Part shown: piece by piece, positions 1 through 9,201 of the stretch
How the letters are laid out: each line of letters opens with the position of its first letter
Numbering within the stretch: the stretch's first letter is position 1
Assembly: GCA_020427635.1 (NCBI GenBank)
Contig: JAGQOH010000005.1
Span: forward strand, 24,935 to 88,934
Direction of reading: 5' to 3'
DNA length: 64,000 nt
Source of the DNA: Phycisphaerales bacterium
GTDB lineage: Bacteria; Planctomycetota; Phycisphaerae; Phycisphaerales; UBA1924
The notes under the pieces: generated by a model
What the model saw: the letters and a program-made list of their open reading frames with translations, nothing else
Told to the model about the DNA's origin: nothing
Databases searched by the model: none
Translations under genes and position numbers: made by a program

Positions 1-2400
1 GCCGCGATTCGCGCCACCCGGGTCTTCCGTCAACGCCAATCCAAGCACGTGCTGGTATTGCGCAATCGCTTCGCGTGCATCACCACTCGCCTGGTGGAAT
101 GCTCCTTTGGCCATCAGGTGTTCGATCCGCTCATCGGGGGTGGCGGCACAGCGCTCCAGCCTGCGCAATAACTCCGCACGGCGCTCGACATCCAGGTGCA
201 TCATCGTGTTCGCTTCGTTGGCGCTCACCATGCCAAGCACCGCCTGGAACAGTTTGCGGCGAGCCGCATCGCTTGCCGGCTCCAAAACCGCCGAATCAAT
301 CGCGGTGAGCGCATGATCCACGGCAGGCAAGATGCTCTCAGGGTGATTCGCCTGATAGGACAATTGTGCGAGTGTGATCGATGGCTCGGGATCGAGCGGA
401 TCGTCATCCATCCGCTGGCGCAAGTGTCGCTCTGCAACTTCCCAGCGCGCGTAGGTATGCACTTTGTCGTCGTCCGCGACAACCACCTGCCCATCGACAA
501 CAGCCGTTTGTCCCGTCTCATTCAGGCGCACATCGCGCATCACGCCGTCTGGCACAGTCACGGTTGAGAGCCCCGTAAACGTCGGCACAACGAGCACATC
601 GCCCGAAATGCTGACGCGCCCAAGCGCTTGCACCGGCGCCAACTCGGACAGTTCCGCGTCGGTTCCAAATCGGGCCAGGGGCTGGGCCATCAAGCGCCCC
701 TCCGACACCCCGATCAGCGTGTCATTGAGCACAAGCAAGTAGTCGGGTTCGTCGAACCAACTGGCGAGACCTCGCTGCTCAACGCGCCCTGTTGCACGAT
801 CGATGCACAACACGGTGTCCCGCGCGGGCGAAAGCGTGTACAAGCGATTGCCCACGACTTGCGGCTTGTTGTTGAGCCACGCGACCAGCATCGTGCTCCG
901 CATGTTTCGTGCGGGTGGCGCATCCATCTTGCGAATCCATTGCACGCGCCCCGTGGCCGATTCGATCGCGGAGATCACGCCAACCTGCTCGCATCGATAG
1001 GTCACGCCGTCCGCGTGCGCCGACGCATCCATCGAACCAACGTTCCATCCAAATGGCAGTGCGCCAATGCTGCCCATGGGCGTCACCCAGCGCAGTGCGC
1101 CCGTGCGCAGATCAAGCCCAAACGAATACGCCCCGATGAGCCGCTGCTGCGGTAAGTGCTTGATCGCGGTCAAGACGACCACGCCCTCATCGATCACAGG
1201 CTGCCCGCGAATAGTCGACCCGACCAGCTCGGGCACGTTGAGTTGCGGAATCGATGTGCTCCAAAGCACGTCGCCCTGGTGTACATCGATTGCCAGGATC
1301 GCTCGCTCTGTTGCGGCGCGTGAGCGGATCGAAAGCCCGGTGACCGCGATGGCGACATCACCTTCGACTTGCACTGTGTTCAGATCATCCAGCCCTGCAC
1401 CGGTCGAGATCGCCTGCTCGACCATCGGCGCATGCACTTCAACTTGCCACGCGCGCTTGAGCGTGAAACGGTTCCACGCCGTCACCAGTTGACTGTCATT
1501 GACGATCGCAAGGTCGCCCGCGATGCACGGCGCCGCATTGAGGACTTTCTCACGCCCGGAGGAAGGCGGGGGCATCACGTCTTCGCCCTCGTGTGCGCCA
1601 GGCCCCAATGTTGCCGACGCCAGCGGGCGCGGCAAGATCCCGTCCAGGTTCGCCCCGGGCGCGGGATCAAAAACGGACACGCCTTGTGCGACCACCGGGC
1701 GACGCTCAAGCGCACGAGCGCCCACAATGTCCAACCCCGCATCGCGCTGCCAGCTGCGCAGTGTTGTGTCCACCGCGTCGCGGATGGGCGTGTCATTGGT
1801 GATGTACGCGCTGATGAGTTCAAGCAACCGGGCCGCCTGGCGCGCTCGCGCGCCCTTCCGATCGGGATGGCGATCCAGCTGCCGGATCATGTGCCACGCG
1901 GCTGCAAAGCGCGCGTCTTCCAACAGACCCTGTGCCAGTTGCAGCGCCGCATCAAACCCCGACTCAGTGAGCAGGCGTGTGCGCTCCGCTTCGTCCGCAG
2001 CGCCGCCTGCAAGCGCGGCCTGCGCGGTCGGCCCTTCGATGGCCCGATACTCCTTGAGCAGCTCAGGCCGCGCCAGTAACTCGTCCTGCACGACCTGACG
2101 AAGTGGGACGTAGAGGTCCGGGTCCGCCTTCGAGGCCGTCACCGCCTGGCCATGCTCGTCAAGCACGCGTTGCAGGACACGCACCGCCTCGGCGTGCCCG
2201 CCAGCGTTGCTCAACTCGATCGCCCGCCGAAGCCCCTCCTGGCCGGTGGGAGAGTCCGGGACATACACAGGAAACGACGAGGGTCCCTGGGCCAACGCGA
2301 TCGGCGACCCGATCAACAGGCCCGCAATCACCGCCGCCGGCCACCAAAGCCCCAGCTGTGCCCGAGAACGCCACCCGCGTTGTTCATGTGCGCCGATCAT
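1..2400 (-). CDS. PQQ/BamB-like beta-propeller protein with signal peptide (3' end outside window)
   Basis: The frame is open for 800 codons and runs off the left edge, so the C-terminus is missing. An N-terminal signal peptide is visible (basic start, hydrophobic core, then ALAQG). The first part is helical and rich in Leu/Arg/Glu. From about residue 300 there are propeller-like blades with motifs such as VLCIDRATGRVEQ, LDLRTGALRWV and AIESATGRVQWI, typical of PQQ-like/BamB domains. The last part resembles TPR helices. The ATG at 2398-2400 follows an AAGGTG with 9 nt spacing. An in-frame ATG at 2461-2463 would add 21 residues before the signal peptide and is less likely. It probably acts in the envelope, but the exact role is unknown. 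Confidence 0.75.
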   Translation of the reverse strand, partial: MIGAHEQRGWRSRAQLGLWWPAAVIAGLLIGSPIALAQGPSSFPVYVPDSPTGQEGLRRAIELSNAGGHAEAVRVLQRVLDEHGQAVTASKADPDLYVPLRQVVQDELLARPELLKEYRAIEGPTAQAALAGGAADEAERTRLLTESGFDAALQLAQGLLEDARFAAAWHMIRQLDRHPDRKGARARQAARLLELISAYITNDTPIRDAVDTTLRSWQRDAGLDIVGARALERRPVVAQGVSVFDPAPGANLDGILPRPLASATLGPGAHEGEDVMPPPSSGREKVLNAAPCIAGDLAIVNDSQLVTAWNRFTLKRAWQVEVHAPMVEQAISTGAGLDDLNTVQVEGDVAIAVTGLSIRSRAATERAILAIDVHQGDVLWSTSIPQLNVPELVGSTIRGQPVIDEGVVVLTAIKHLPQQRLIGAYSFGLDLRTGALRWVTPMGSIGALPFGWNVGSMDASAHADGVTYRCEQVGVISAIESATGRVQWIRKMDAPPARNMRSTMLVAWLNNKPQVVGNRLYTLSPARDTVLCIDRATGRVEQRGLASWFDEPDYLLVLNDTLIGVSEGRLMAQPLARFGTDAELSELAPVQALGRVSISGDVLVVPTFTGLSTVTVPDGVMRDVRLNETGQTAVVDGQVVVADDDKVHTYARWEVAERHLRQRMDDDPLDPEPSITLAQLSYQANHPESILPAVDHALTAIDSAVLEPASDAARRKLFQAVLGMVSANEANTMMHLDVERRAELLRRLERCAATPDERIEHLMAKGAFHQASGDAREAIAQYQHVLGLALTEDPGGANRG

Positions 2401-2544
2401 GTCCTGGTTCACCTTCCAGTTATACGCGTTGGCCCGGTCGACGGGTGAAGGGTGATTGCACATCCCCCGATCTACGCCTATCGACCGTTGAGGGCAGCGC
2501 CTCCCTGTGGAGTTGCCTCTCTCGGTCGTGGGGAGGAACGCTCC

Positions 2545-3009
2545 ATGGGCCTTTGCCGTCTGTCGAGTGCCGCGACCGTGCCAATGACCGCGCCCGCGGG
2601 GTCGCTGTGGGCGGCGTCCACGCCCGAATCGCGGCGCGTCCGACGGATGCTGCTGCTCTTCGTCGCCATCGGACTCATGAGCGCGACAGATCTTGCCCTG
2701 ACCGTGATCTACATGCAGGGTCCGGGCATGCTCGAGGTCAACCCGATTGCGCGCCCCTTCGTCGAAGCTGGCTCTGCAAGCTCCCTTGCAATGTTCAAGA
2801 TCTTCACGGTTGGTGTCGCTTGTATCTCGATGTTTGCGGTGCGCCGTCATCGCCGCGCCGAAGTCTGCGCCTGGGCATGCACCGCGGTGCTCGTCGGACT
2901 GACGGCCCACTGGGTCCGCTACAACTCGTTCTTCGGTGCGATCAGTTCGGACCTGACGGCTGTCACTTGCCAGGCCGATCCGCCGACGTGGTTGCACGTG
3001 GACAACTAA
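2545..3009 (+). CDS. DUF5658-like small membrane protein
   Basis: This is a 154-residue protein with about three hydrophobic segments. The segment around LALTVIYMQGPGMLEVNPIA matches the pattern of DUF5658 (hydrophobic helix, then a glycine-containing turn and an E-x-NP-x-A motif). The start was placed at the ATG at 2545 because GGGAGG lies 8 nt upstream. An earlier in-frame start at 2452 adds unlikely Pro/Ala-rich residues. The 3' end overlaps the convergent pdxA gene by 47 bp. The family has no established function. Confidence 0.65.
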   Translation: MGLCRLSSAATVPMTAPAGSLWAASTPESRRVRRMLLLFVAIGLMSATDLALTVIYMQGPGMLEVNPIARPFVEAGSASSLAMFKIFTVGVACISMFAVRRHRRAEVCAWACTAVLVGLTAHWVRYNSFFGAISSDLTAVTCQADPPTWLHVDN

Positions 3010-4057
3010 CCCCTTCGTCGGCTCGCGCTGACGCCAGTCGTATCGCAAGCTCAATCGCAGCGAGCATGGATCCTGCATTGGCCACGCCGCGGCCCGCGAG
3101 GTCGAACGCAGTGCCGTGGTCGGGGCTCGTGCGAATCGCACCAAGGCCAACAGTCACGTTGACCGCCGAGTCAAACGCGAGGAGCTTCACCGGAATGAGC
3201 CCCTGGTCGTGGTACATCGCGATCACAAGGTCAAACTGCGGCGCTGGGCGGCCCGGTGCTTCAAGCGCCGCATTGAACACAGTGTCCGCTGGGAACGGCC
3301 CTTTTGCATCGACCCCTTGCTCTTGCGCCAGGCGAATGGCGGGCTGAATCACACGTCCGTCTTCCTCACCCAGCATGCCCCCCTCGCCCGCGTGCGGGTT
3401 CAAGCCGCACACGGCGATCCGCGGGGAAGCAATGCCTAACTGTGCGCACAACTCGGCGCCAAGTTCAATTGTTTCGAATACGCGTCCGATTGTGAGCGAT
3501 TCACTCACGTGCATTAGTGGCACATGCGCCGTCGCGAGCATCACACGCAACTGCGGCGCGACAAACGCCATCCGCGTGCGCTTCGATCGAAAGCGACTGG
3601 CGAGCAGCTCCGTGTGCCCCGCGTAGCGCCCATGTCCTGCGAGCGCCCACGCCGCCTTGTTGATTGGCGCAGTCACGAGCGCATTGGCCTTGCCCGTGCG
3701 CACATGTTCGATCGCCCGCTCGACGTACTGGAAGCTTGCCGACCCCGCCGCTTTCGTCGCCTCTCGCGCGCTGCCCGGGCCCGGCGCATCCGGTGCGACA
3801 TCGACGACCACCACGTCTTGCACATGGGCGGCTTCGACCAACGCTTCCTGGTCCGCGCATTGCCACCAGTACGGCTCGATCCCACAGGCCTCCGCCGCCG
3901 CCTGCCAGGGCTTGATCGACCCAAACACAACACATCGCGCTCGCGATCGCAGGGCCCGATCCGCCAGAGCTCGGACCGTGACCTCGGGGCCGATCCCGCT
4001 CGGATCGCCCATGGAGATGGCCAGGACTGGCCGCTGGTTGGCTCTGTCTACGCCCAT
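2963..4057 (-). CDS. pdxA: 4-hydroxythreonine-4-phosphate dehydrogenase
   Basis: PdxA oxidises 4-phosphohydroxy-L-threonine in the DXP-dependent pyridoxal 5'-phosphate pathway. At 364 residues it is slightly longer than the usual ~330. Visible signatures are the N-terminal SMGDPSGIGPE motif, the NPHAGEGG motif in the middle and the YHDQGLIP motif near the C-terminus, which carries a metal-binding His. The C-terminal ~25 residues are a nonconserved tail that overlaps the convergent DUF5658-like gene. There is no Shine-Dalgarno sequence. A TAGGAT hexamer 9 nt before the ATG suggests a leaderless transcript. Confidence 0.93.
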   Translation of the reverse strand: MGVDRANQRPVLAISMGDPSGIGPEVTVRALADRALRSRARCVVFGSIKPWQAAAEACGIEPYWWQCADQEALVEAAHVQDVVVVDVAPDAPGPGSAREATKAAGSASFQYVERAIEHVRTGKANALVTAPINKAAWALAGHGRYAGHTELLASRFRSKRTRMAFVAPQLRVMLATAHVPLMHVSESLTIGRVFETIELGAELCAQLGIASPRIAVCGLNPHAGEGGMLGEEDGRVIQPAIRLAQEQGVDAKGPFPADTVFNAALEAPGRPAPQFDLVIAMYHDQGLIPVKLLAFDSAVNVTVGLGAIRTSPDHGTAFDLAGRGVANAGSMLAAIELAIRLASARADEGVSCPRATTSADRPGK

Positions 4058-4066
4058 GCGACCCCA

Positions 4067-4072
4067 ATCCTA
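4067..4072 (-). promoter_or_regulatory. -10-like TAGGAT before pdxA
   Basis: TAGGAT on the minus strand, 9 nt before the pdxA ATG at 4057. No Shine-Dalgarno sequence is present, so transcription would start at or next to the start codon. Confidence 0.45.
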
Positions 4073-4169
4073 GCCCCCGCCGAGCCAAGATCGCGTCCGA
4101 AAGTCGGCTCGTGCGAATCCCAACAAAAGGGGCCGGGTTCGCCCGGCGGGACTCCGGGAGGTCGACACG

Positions 4170-4643
4170 ATGCATGCTGCTGCGACATACTCAAGACCAA
4201 TGCCAGGTCGCGATGCAGACCACCACCCGCCCTACGTTGATCCGCACGCCAAAGAAGATGAGCGGACCTACGCCCTGTTCACGCATTTGGTGGGGCTGCT
4301 CAGCCTCGCGGACATGACCCTCCTAGGGCTCATCGGCACCATCATCATGTGGCGCATCAAGGCCAAGCAGTCGCCATTCCTCGATGACCACGGACGCGAG
4401 GCCGTGAACTTTCAGCTGTCTCTCCTGATCTACACCATCGGCGGCGCGATCGTGCTCGGCGCATTCACGCTTCTGACGTTCTTCGTGGGCTCGATCATCA
4501 CGATCCCCGCGGCGGTCATCGGCGCAATCTTTGTCGTCGTGCTTCGCCTAGTCGGAGGCATTCGTGGCGCCATCTTTGCCGCGCGTGGCCAGTACTACCG
4601 CTATCCGATGACGCTCCGGCTCATCCCAGAGCCCGTCGAATAG
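4170..4643 (+). CDS. DUF4870-family membrane protein
   Basis: This 157-residue protein matches DUF4870/Tic20-like membrane proteins. It has an acidic-to-polar N-terminus with the family opening EDERTYALFTHLVGLLS, a cytosolic loop with FLDDHGREAVNFQ, then two further hydrophobic helices and a C-terminal YYRYPMTLRLI. GGGAGG lies 8 nt before the chosen ATG. It is followed 31 bp later by lptB, which appears to have its own start signal. The function of the family is not known. Confidence 0.8.
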   Translation: MHAAATYSRPMPGRDADHHPPYVDPHAKEDERTYALFTHLVGLLSLADMTLLGLIGTIIMWRIKAKQSPFLDDHGREAVNFQLSLLIYTIGGAIVLGAFTLLTFFVGSIITIPAAVIGAIFVVVLRLVGGIRGAIFAARGQYYRYPMTLRLIPEPVE

Positions 4644-4662
4644 CCGACCCAGCCCACCCGCG

Positions 4663-4668
4663 TACACT
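4663..4668 (+). promoter_or_regulatory. -10-like TACACT before lptB
   Basis: TACACT lies 6 nt before the lptB ATG at 4675. No ribosome-binding site is visible, so a leaderless transcript is suggested. Confidence 0.45.
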
Positions 4669-4674
4669 GGTGCC

Positions 4675-5508
4675 ATGCCGCTCCTCGAAGCCATGGGCCT
4701 GCGCAAGACCTTTGGCGACCGCACGGTCGTCCAGGGCGTCTCCCTCGCCATTGAGCCTGCGGAGATCGTCGGGCTGCTCGGGCGCAATGGCGCCGGCAAG
4801 ACCACCACCTTCCGCATGATCATGGGCATGATCGATGTCGACGCCGGGCAGGTCGCCCTGGTCTCGGGCGGTCGCAAACGCGACATCTCCAAGCTCCCCA
4901 TGTATCAGCGCGCACGTCTGGGCATGGGCTATCTGTCCCAGGAGCCTTCGGTCTTCGGGCGGCTGACGTGTGAGCAGAATCTCATGGCCATCCTGGAAAC
5001 TCAGCCGCTTGCCCGGAAGGCGCGCAAGGACCGCTGTGATGAGTTGCTCGCGCAGTTCGAACTGATCCACAAACGCAACGAGCCGGCGCGCACCTGCTCA
5101 GGTGGTGAACGGCGCAAGCTCGAGATCGCACGCGCGCTCGTCACCAATCCCGCGATCATCCTGCTCGACGAACCATTCTCCGGTGTCGATCCATTGGCCG
5201 TCGAAGACCTGCAGCAGGAAATCAGACGGTTGACCAGCATGAACATCGCCATCCTCATCACCGATCACAACGTGCAGCAGACACTCGCGGTGTGCGATCG
5301 TGCATACATCATCGACGAGGGCAAGGTGCTGCGCGAGGGGACGCCGCGTGACCTCATCAATGACGACCTGGTCAAGCGAGCGTACTTGGGCTCAATGTTC
5401 CGTGGTGATGAGTTTGATCGCCCCGCCGCAAAAGCGCCCAAGGCGCGTACGCGCAAGGCCTCTGCGCAACCCGCGTCGGAGCGCACGCCCGAGGAGGCCA
5501 AACCGTGA
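4675..5508 (+). CDS. lptB: LPS export ABC transporter ATP-binding protein
   Basis: LptB is the cytoplasmic ATPase that powers lipopolysaccharide extraction by LptFG. The protein has Walker A (GRNGAGKTTTF, about residues 38-48), a Q-loop region (YLSQEPSVFG), the signature CSGGERRKLEIARAL, Walker B (AIILLDEPFSGVD) and the switch His (ITDHNV). The core fits LptB length (~240). About 30 extra basic, Ala/Pro-rich residues follow at the C-terminus. No lptF or lptG is in this window. The stop codon overlaps the GTG of the next gene, so the two are probably co-translated. Confidence 0.88.
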   Translation: MPLLEAMGLRKTFGDRTVVQGVSLAIEPAEIVGLLGRNGAGKTTTFRMIMGMIDVDAGQVALVSGGRKRDISKLPMYQRARLGMGYLSQEPSVFGRLTCEQNLMAILETQPLARKARKDRCDELLAQFELIHKRNEPARTCSGGERRKLEIARALVTNPAIILLDEPFSGVDPLAVEDLQQEIRRLTSMNIAILITDHNVQQTLAVCDRAYIIDEGKVLREGTPRDLINDDLVKRAYLGSMFRGDEFDRPAAKAPKARTRKASAQPASERTPEEAKP

Positions 5509-5921
5509 CACGCCGACCCGCGATAGCAATCGCCTTCGTGTGCATGACCTGTGCTCTGCCCGGTTGTGTCGAGCGGCGGATCGTGATCACCTCTGAGCCG
5601 ACCGGCGCGACGGTCTTTCTGAATGACACCGAAGTCGGTCGCACGCCCGTCGAGGTCGATTTCACCTACTTCGGCGTCTATGACGTGCGTGTGCGCAAGG
5701 ATGGCTTTGAGCCCTTGGCCACGACCGCCGAGGCAAAGGCGCCCTTCTACGAATGGCCTGGCGTCGACCTGGTTGCGATGCTCGTGCCCGTCACAAAGAA
5801 GACGCGCATCGATTGGCATTTTGATCTGCAGCCCGCCAACGCCGATGAATCTTCGTTGCTCGAACGCGCAAGCGCCGCCCGCGCTTCCTTCACCGCAGAG
5901 CAATCGAGCAGTGGGCAATAG
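5505..5921 (+). CDS. PEGA-domain lipoprotein
   Basis: This 138-residue protein starts with a lipoprotein signal: a hydrophobic segment ending in the lipobox LPGC. It is followed by a PEGA-like domain (ITSEPTGATVFLNDTEVGRTP, then a segment ending VRVRKDGFEPL). PEGA domains are beta-rich folds found on surface proteins. The GTG start overlaps the lptB stop, and GAGGAGG lies 7 nt upstream, so coupling to lptB is likely. A role at the outer membrane near the LPS export system is inference. Confidence 0.75.
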   Translation: MTRRPAIAIAFVCMTCALPGCVERRIVITSEPTGATVFLNDTEVGRTPVEVDFTYFGVYDVRVRKDGFEPLATTAEAKAPFYEWPGVDLVAMLVPVTKKTRIDWHFDLQPANADESSLLERASAARASFTAEQSSSGQ

Positions 5922-5933
5922 CACTGGGGCTCG

Positions 5934-6581
5934 CTAGCCCCGAGCGCAAGCGACGGGGTTGTTGGCCCGCCCCGGTACGCCAACCACCGTTGCGCCATCA
6001 GGCACGTCCTCGCGGACCACCGCACCAGCGCCGATCACGCACCTGGTTCCGACCTTGACGTTCGGCAGCACGACTGCGCCCGCGCCAATGAGCGTGTCCA
6101 TGCCGACTTCGACGCGTCCACACAGCACGGCGCGCGGCCCGACATGCACGTTCTCGCCCAGTGAGCATTCGTGTTCGACAATACATCCAGTGTTCAAAAT
6201 GCAATGAACATCGAGATGCACCAAAGTTTGCACCACTGCCCCAGCGCTGACGAACACGCCCGGGCGAATGGTCGCGCTGGGCAGCACAATTGCACTCGGG
6301 TGCACGACAATCGCCCATGTGGTGTCAACCCGCGCATCAATACCGATACGCCGAGACGCCAGATCGCCGAGTGCGAGGATCGCGCTTCCCTCGCGCGGCA
6401 GGGCAGCGCCGAGATCGCCCAAGCGCACGCCAACGTGTCGAAGCCGTGCAAGCGCGGGCGCCACCGCGTCGTCCAGATATCCAGAAATTGTCCAGCCGCT
6501 CGCCGTCGCCGCTTCCGCCACGACCAGCGCGTGTCCGCCACCACCAATCAACGCGAGCTTTTCTGATCCGGCAGCCGTCAC
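5934..6581 (-). CDS. NeuD/PglD-family hexapeptide-repeat acetyltransferase
   Basis: The N-terminus has the PglD-like Rossmann segment (LALIGGGGHALVVAEAATASG) that binds the sugar nucleotide in this family. From about residue 95 there are left-handed beta-helix hexapeptides (SATIRPGVFVSAGAVVQTL, LGENVHVGPRAVLCG, GAGAVVLPNVKVG). The His in CIVEHECSLG fits the catalytic position. The family O- or N-acetylates sugars for surface glycans. The GTG start has a GGGAG 7 nt upstream. It is divergent from mqnA, with only 27 bp between the start codons. Confidence 0.82.
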   Translation of the reverse strand: MTAAGSEKLALIGGGGHALVVAEAATASGWTISGYLDDAVAPALARLRHVGVRLGDLGAALPREGSAILALGDLASRRIGIDARVDTTWAIVVHPSAIVLPSATIRPGVFVSAGAVVQTLVHLDVHCILNTGCIVEHECSLGENVHVGPRAVLCGRVEVGMDTLIGAGAVVLPNVKVGTRCVIGAGAVVREDVPDGATVVGVPGRANNPVACARG

Positions 6582-6594
6582 TTGGTTGCTCCCC

Positions 6595-6600
6595 TACACT
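6595..6600 (+). promoter_or_regulatory. -10-like TACACT before mqnA
   Basis: TACACT is 8 nt before the mqnA ATG at 6609, within the 27-bp divergent gap to the acetyltransferase gene. Confidence 0.45.
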
Positions 6601-6608
6601 TTCAGGTC

Positions 6609-7514
6609 ATGTCGCCAGCCACAACCCCTATCGACCCAACGCTCGGGCCACCTGCATCCGTTCGCACCGTTCGCCTCGGCGCGGTGCGCTATCTGAACAC
6701 GGTGCCCCTCATTGCGGGGCTCGAAAAGGCCATTGGTCTTGAGATTCGTTTGGAGGCCCCCGCCCGCCTCATCGAACTGCTCGCCCCGATCCAGCCGGGC
6801 CAAGCCCCGCAAGTAGACCTCGCCCTCTGCTCGATCATCGACTATCAGCGCTCGGCTGTCCCGCTCGAGATCGCGCCCGTGGGCGTGATCGCCTGCGATG
6901 GCCCGACGCGCACCGTGCGCGTCTTCTCCCGCGTTCCGTTGGAGCAGGTCACGGTGTTGCACGCCGACGTCGAATCACACACGTCAGTCGCGCTCGCGTC
7001 CGTTGTCTTCGCCGAGCAGTTCGGCAGGCGGCTTGCCATCAAACCCTTCGCTCATGTTGATCGTCCGCACGATGCCTGGCCAGACGCTGTGCTGCTCATT
7101 GGCGACAAGACGATCACACATGCGCCACCCAAGTCTTCGCATCCGTATACGCTTGACCTGTCAACCGCCTGGCGCGCGATCACTGGTCTGCCATTCGTCT
7201 ATGCCGCATGGATGTGTCGCGCAGGCGAGTTCGACGCGCGCCCCGAACTGCGCACCATGGCCAGTTTGCTCGATCGCCAGCGTCGGCGCAATTGCGTGCG
7301 CGTCGGTTGGAGCGCCGCTCAAAGTGCCGCGACCCACGGTTGGACACCCGATGCCGCCCAGGACTATGTCGCCAATGAGTTGCGCTACAACATGGACGGC
7401 GAGGCGCGGCAAGCAGTCGGGCGGTTCTTCGAGTGCGCCGCCAACGCTGGCGCTATCGCGCAAGTCAAGCCCATCCACTGGGCTGGCGAAGCAGAGCTTG
7501 GCAACGCCACGTAG
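6609..7514 (+). CDS. mqnA: chorismate dehydratase, menaquinone (futalosine) pathway
   Basis: MqnA converts chorismate to 3-enolpyruvylbenzoate, the first step of the futalosine menaquinone route. The family opening VRLGAVRYLNTVPLIAGLEK is present, followed by the region containing DLALCSIIDYQRS, and by SHTSVALASVVFAEQF. The length of 301 residues is a little over the usual ~280. The ATG at 6609 was chosen over an upstream TTG at 6582 because of the TACACT signal. No other mqn gene is in the window. MqnD is a related fold, but the YLNT opening favours MqnA. Confidence 0.85.
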   Translation: MSPATTPIDPTLGPPASVRTVRLGAVRYLNTVPLIAGLEKAIGLEIRLEAPARLIELLAPIQPGQAPQVDLALCSIIDYQRSAVPLEIAPVGVIACDGPTRTVRVFSRVPLEQVTVLHADVESHTSVALASVVFAEQFGRRLAIKPFAHVDRPHDAWPDAVLLIGDKTITHAPPKSSHPYTLDLSTAWRAITGLPFVYAAWMCRAGEFDARPELRTMASLLDRQRRRNCVRVGWSAAQSAATHGWTPDAAQDYVANELRYNMDGEARQAVGRFFECAANAGAIAQVKPIHWAGEAELGNAT

Positions 7515-7523
7515 TTCGCCATC

Positions 7524-9173
7524 ATGCCGCGTCTGTCCGCCATCCACTGCGAACCTCTGCAAGCGCTGCTTGATCAGCAGCGCTTCACGCCACGTGACAC
7601 ACTCTTGCGCGACATTGCCCGTGCTGAGCAACTCGCTTCGGAGATCCGGCCCGAAGTCGAATACCCGGAAGATTGGATCGCCTATCGGATCACGGCCTAT
7701 CGCCCAGATCTCGATGCGCCGGCGCTGGTGCCCGGGCGGGCACTGCTGAGCGACCTGAGTGCGCTCGTTGAGCACCTGTGCGAGGCGGCACAATTGTGCG
7801 CGGACGACTTGCCCGTTGATGCCTTCTCCATCGAGTCGCTCGCATCCCGTTGGCGTGTCGCGCGCAAAACAATCGAGCGCTACCGCAGACGCGGGCTGGT
7901 GGCTCGCCGCTGGCGAGATCCCGCGGGGCTGGCGCGTCTCGCCTTTGCACCGAACGTTGTTGCCGCCTTTGAGCGCACCCATCAGTCACTCCTGCAGCGA
8001 GCCGGTGCGTTTTCGCGCATTGATGACCAAGAGGCGGACGCACTTGCGCAATCGGCTGCTCGCGCACTGGCGGCCGCCCCGAATGCCACAATGACCGGGC
8101 TCGTCGACACCCTTGCACAACAGTCAGGACGATCAGCACCCGCAGTGCGCCGTGTGCTGGATGAGACGGGGCCATCGATTCCAGGCGTCACGGCACCGAA
8201 GCGCGGCGCTCCGCATCTCTCGCGCGGCATCGAACGGAGGATCGCCCGCGCCGTCGCTTTCGGGATTCGTCCGGGCCTCATTGCAGAGCGCTATGGCTGC
8301 ACACGCCTGACCGTGCATCGAGTTGCAGTGCGCGAGCAGGCGCGCCAGCTCAAACGCCTTTGCGCAACATTGCCCTCAGGTGACGATGGGCTCGACGTCG
8401 ACGTGCTGGACCACCCGATAGTCGCCCATGCCCCGCCCATTTCACCCATCCTTGATCCCAGACAGCTTGCAGACGCGGTCGCGACCGATCCACCTGCCGA
8501 TGCACCGGAAGAGCGAGCACTCATGACGGGGCATCGGGCATTGCTCGAGCGGGCGGCAGCCGTGGGGCATGGGATCGATCCGGCGCGGCCAAACCAGCGC
8601 TTGTGTGATCGTGCCCTTACAGACCTTCGCTGGGCGCTGCGACTCCGGGCCCGCGCGATTGAGATGCAGCGCAGTCTGATTCTGCGCACCATCGAATCGC
8701 GCACCGGGCTATCCTGGCATCACCTCGCCTCTGCCGCAGCAGTGCAGTTGCACCTTGTTGCCACGCGGGCCGCCACCGACGCCATCGCTCGATTCGATCC
8801 GCGCCGCGGCGGGCGCTTGGCAGCCCCGGTGTCCATCGCCGCGAACCGCGCCCTGGCCGGCATCGTCCAAGAGTTGACACTCGCACGTCCGCTCCGCTCG
8901 GCTCAACAGCGGTTTGTGCTGGCCAGCCCGCTTGACCACCTCGCGTCATGGCAATCGTCCGTCGAGCCGCACCGCCACCTGCCGGACATCATCGGATGCC
9001 TGCAGGACACTGATGCCGCGCTGCTGGCGATGCGCTACGCCCTCCCCCCCGCGGCCGCGCCAATCCATCCGAGGACCATCACCGAGGTTGCACAGACCTT
9101 TGGCGTGACACCGGCGCGCATCATTGGGGCCGAGCGCCGTGCGCGTCGGGCCATTCGCACCCGTCTCGCGTGA
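7524..9173 (+). CDS. sigma-70-like / multi-HTH DNA-binding protein
   Basis: This 549-residue protein is rich in Arg and Ala and looks DNA-binding. Helix-turn-helix segments are visible at about residues 95-120 (IESLASRWRVARKTIERYRRRG) and 250-270 (LIAERYGCTRLTVHRVA). The C-terminus (TITEVAQTFGVTPARIIGAERR, then RRAIRTRL) resembles sigma region 4. The segment around 415-470, with PRRGGRLAAPVSIAANRALAG, resembles the region 2 context where sigma factors carry FDPxxGxxFxxYA. It is therefore probably a divergent sigma factor or a regulator built from sigma parts. It starts 9 nt after mqnA. Target and partner are unknown. Confidence 0.55.
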   Translation: MPRLSAIHCEPLQALLDQQRFTPRDTLLRDIARAEQLASEIRPEVEYPEDWIAYRITAYRPDLDAPALVPGRALLSDLSALVEHLCEAAQLCADDLPVDAFSIESLASRWRVARKTIERYRRRGLVARRWRDPAGLARLAFAPNVVAAFERTHQSLLQRAGAFSRIDDQEADALAQSAARALAAAPNATMTGLVDTLAQQSGRSAPAVRRVLDETGPSIPGVTAPKRGAPHLSRGIERRIARAVAFGIRPGLIAERYGCTRLTVHRVAVREQARQLKRLCATLPSGDDGLDVDVLDHPIVAHAPPISPILDPRQLADAVATDPPADAPEERALMTGHRALLERAAAVGHGIDPARPNQRLCDRALTDLRWALRLRARAIEMQRSLILRTIESRTGLSWHHLASAAAVQLHLVATRAATDAIARFDPRRGGRLAAPVSIAANRALAGIVQELTLARPLRSAQQRFVLASPLDHLASWQSSVEPHRHLPDIIGCLQDTDAALLAMRYALPPAAAPIHPRTITEVAQTFGVTPARIIGAERRARRAIRTRLA

Positions 9174-9188
9174 ACTGCGCCGGGGCGG

Positions 9189-9194
9189 TACGCT
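9189..9194 (+). promoter_or_regulatory. -10-like TACGCT before trkH
   Basis: TACGCT is 7 nt before the GTG at 9202. This favours 9202 as the trkH start and a leaderless mRNA. Confidence 0.4.
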
Positions 9195-9201
9195 CGCACG
9201 C

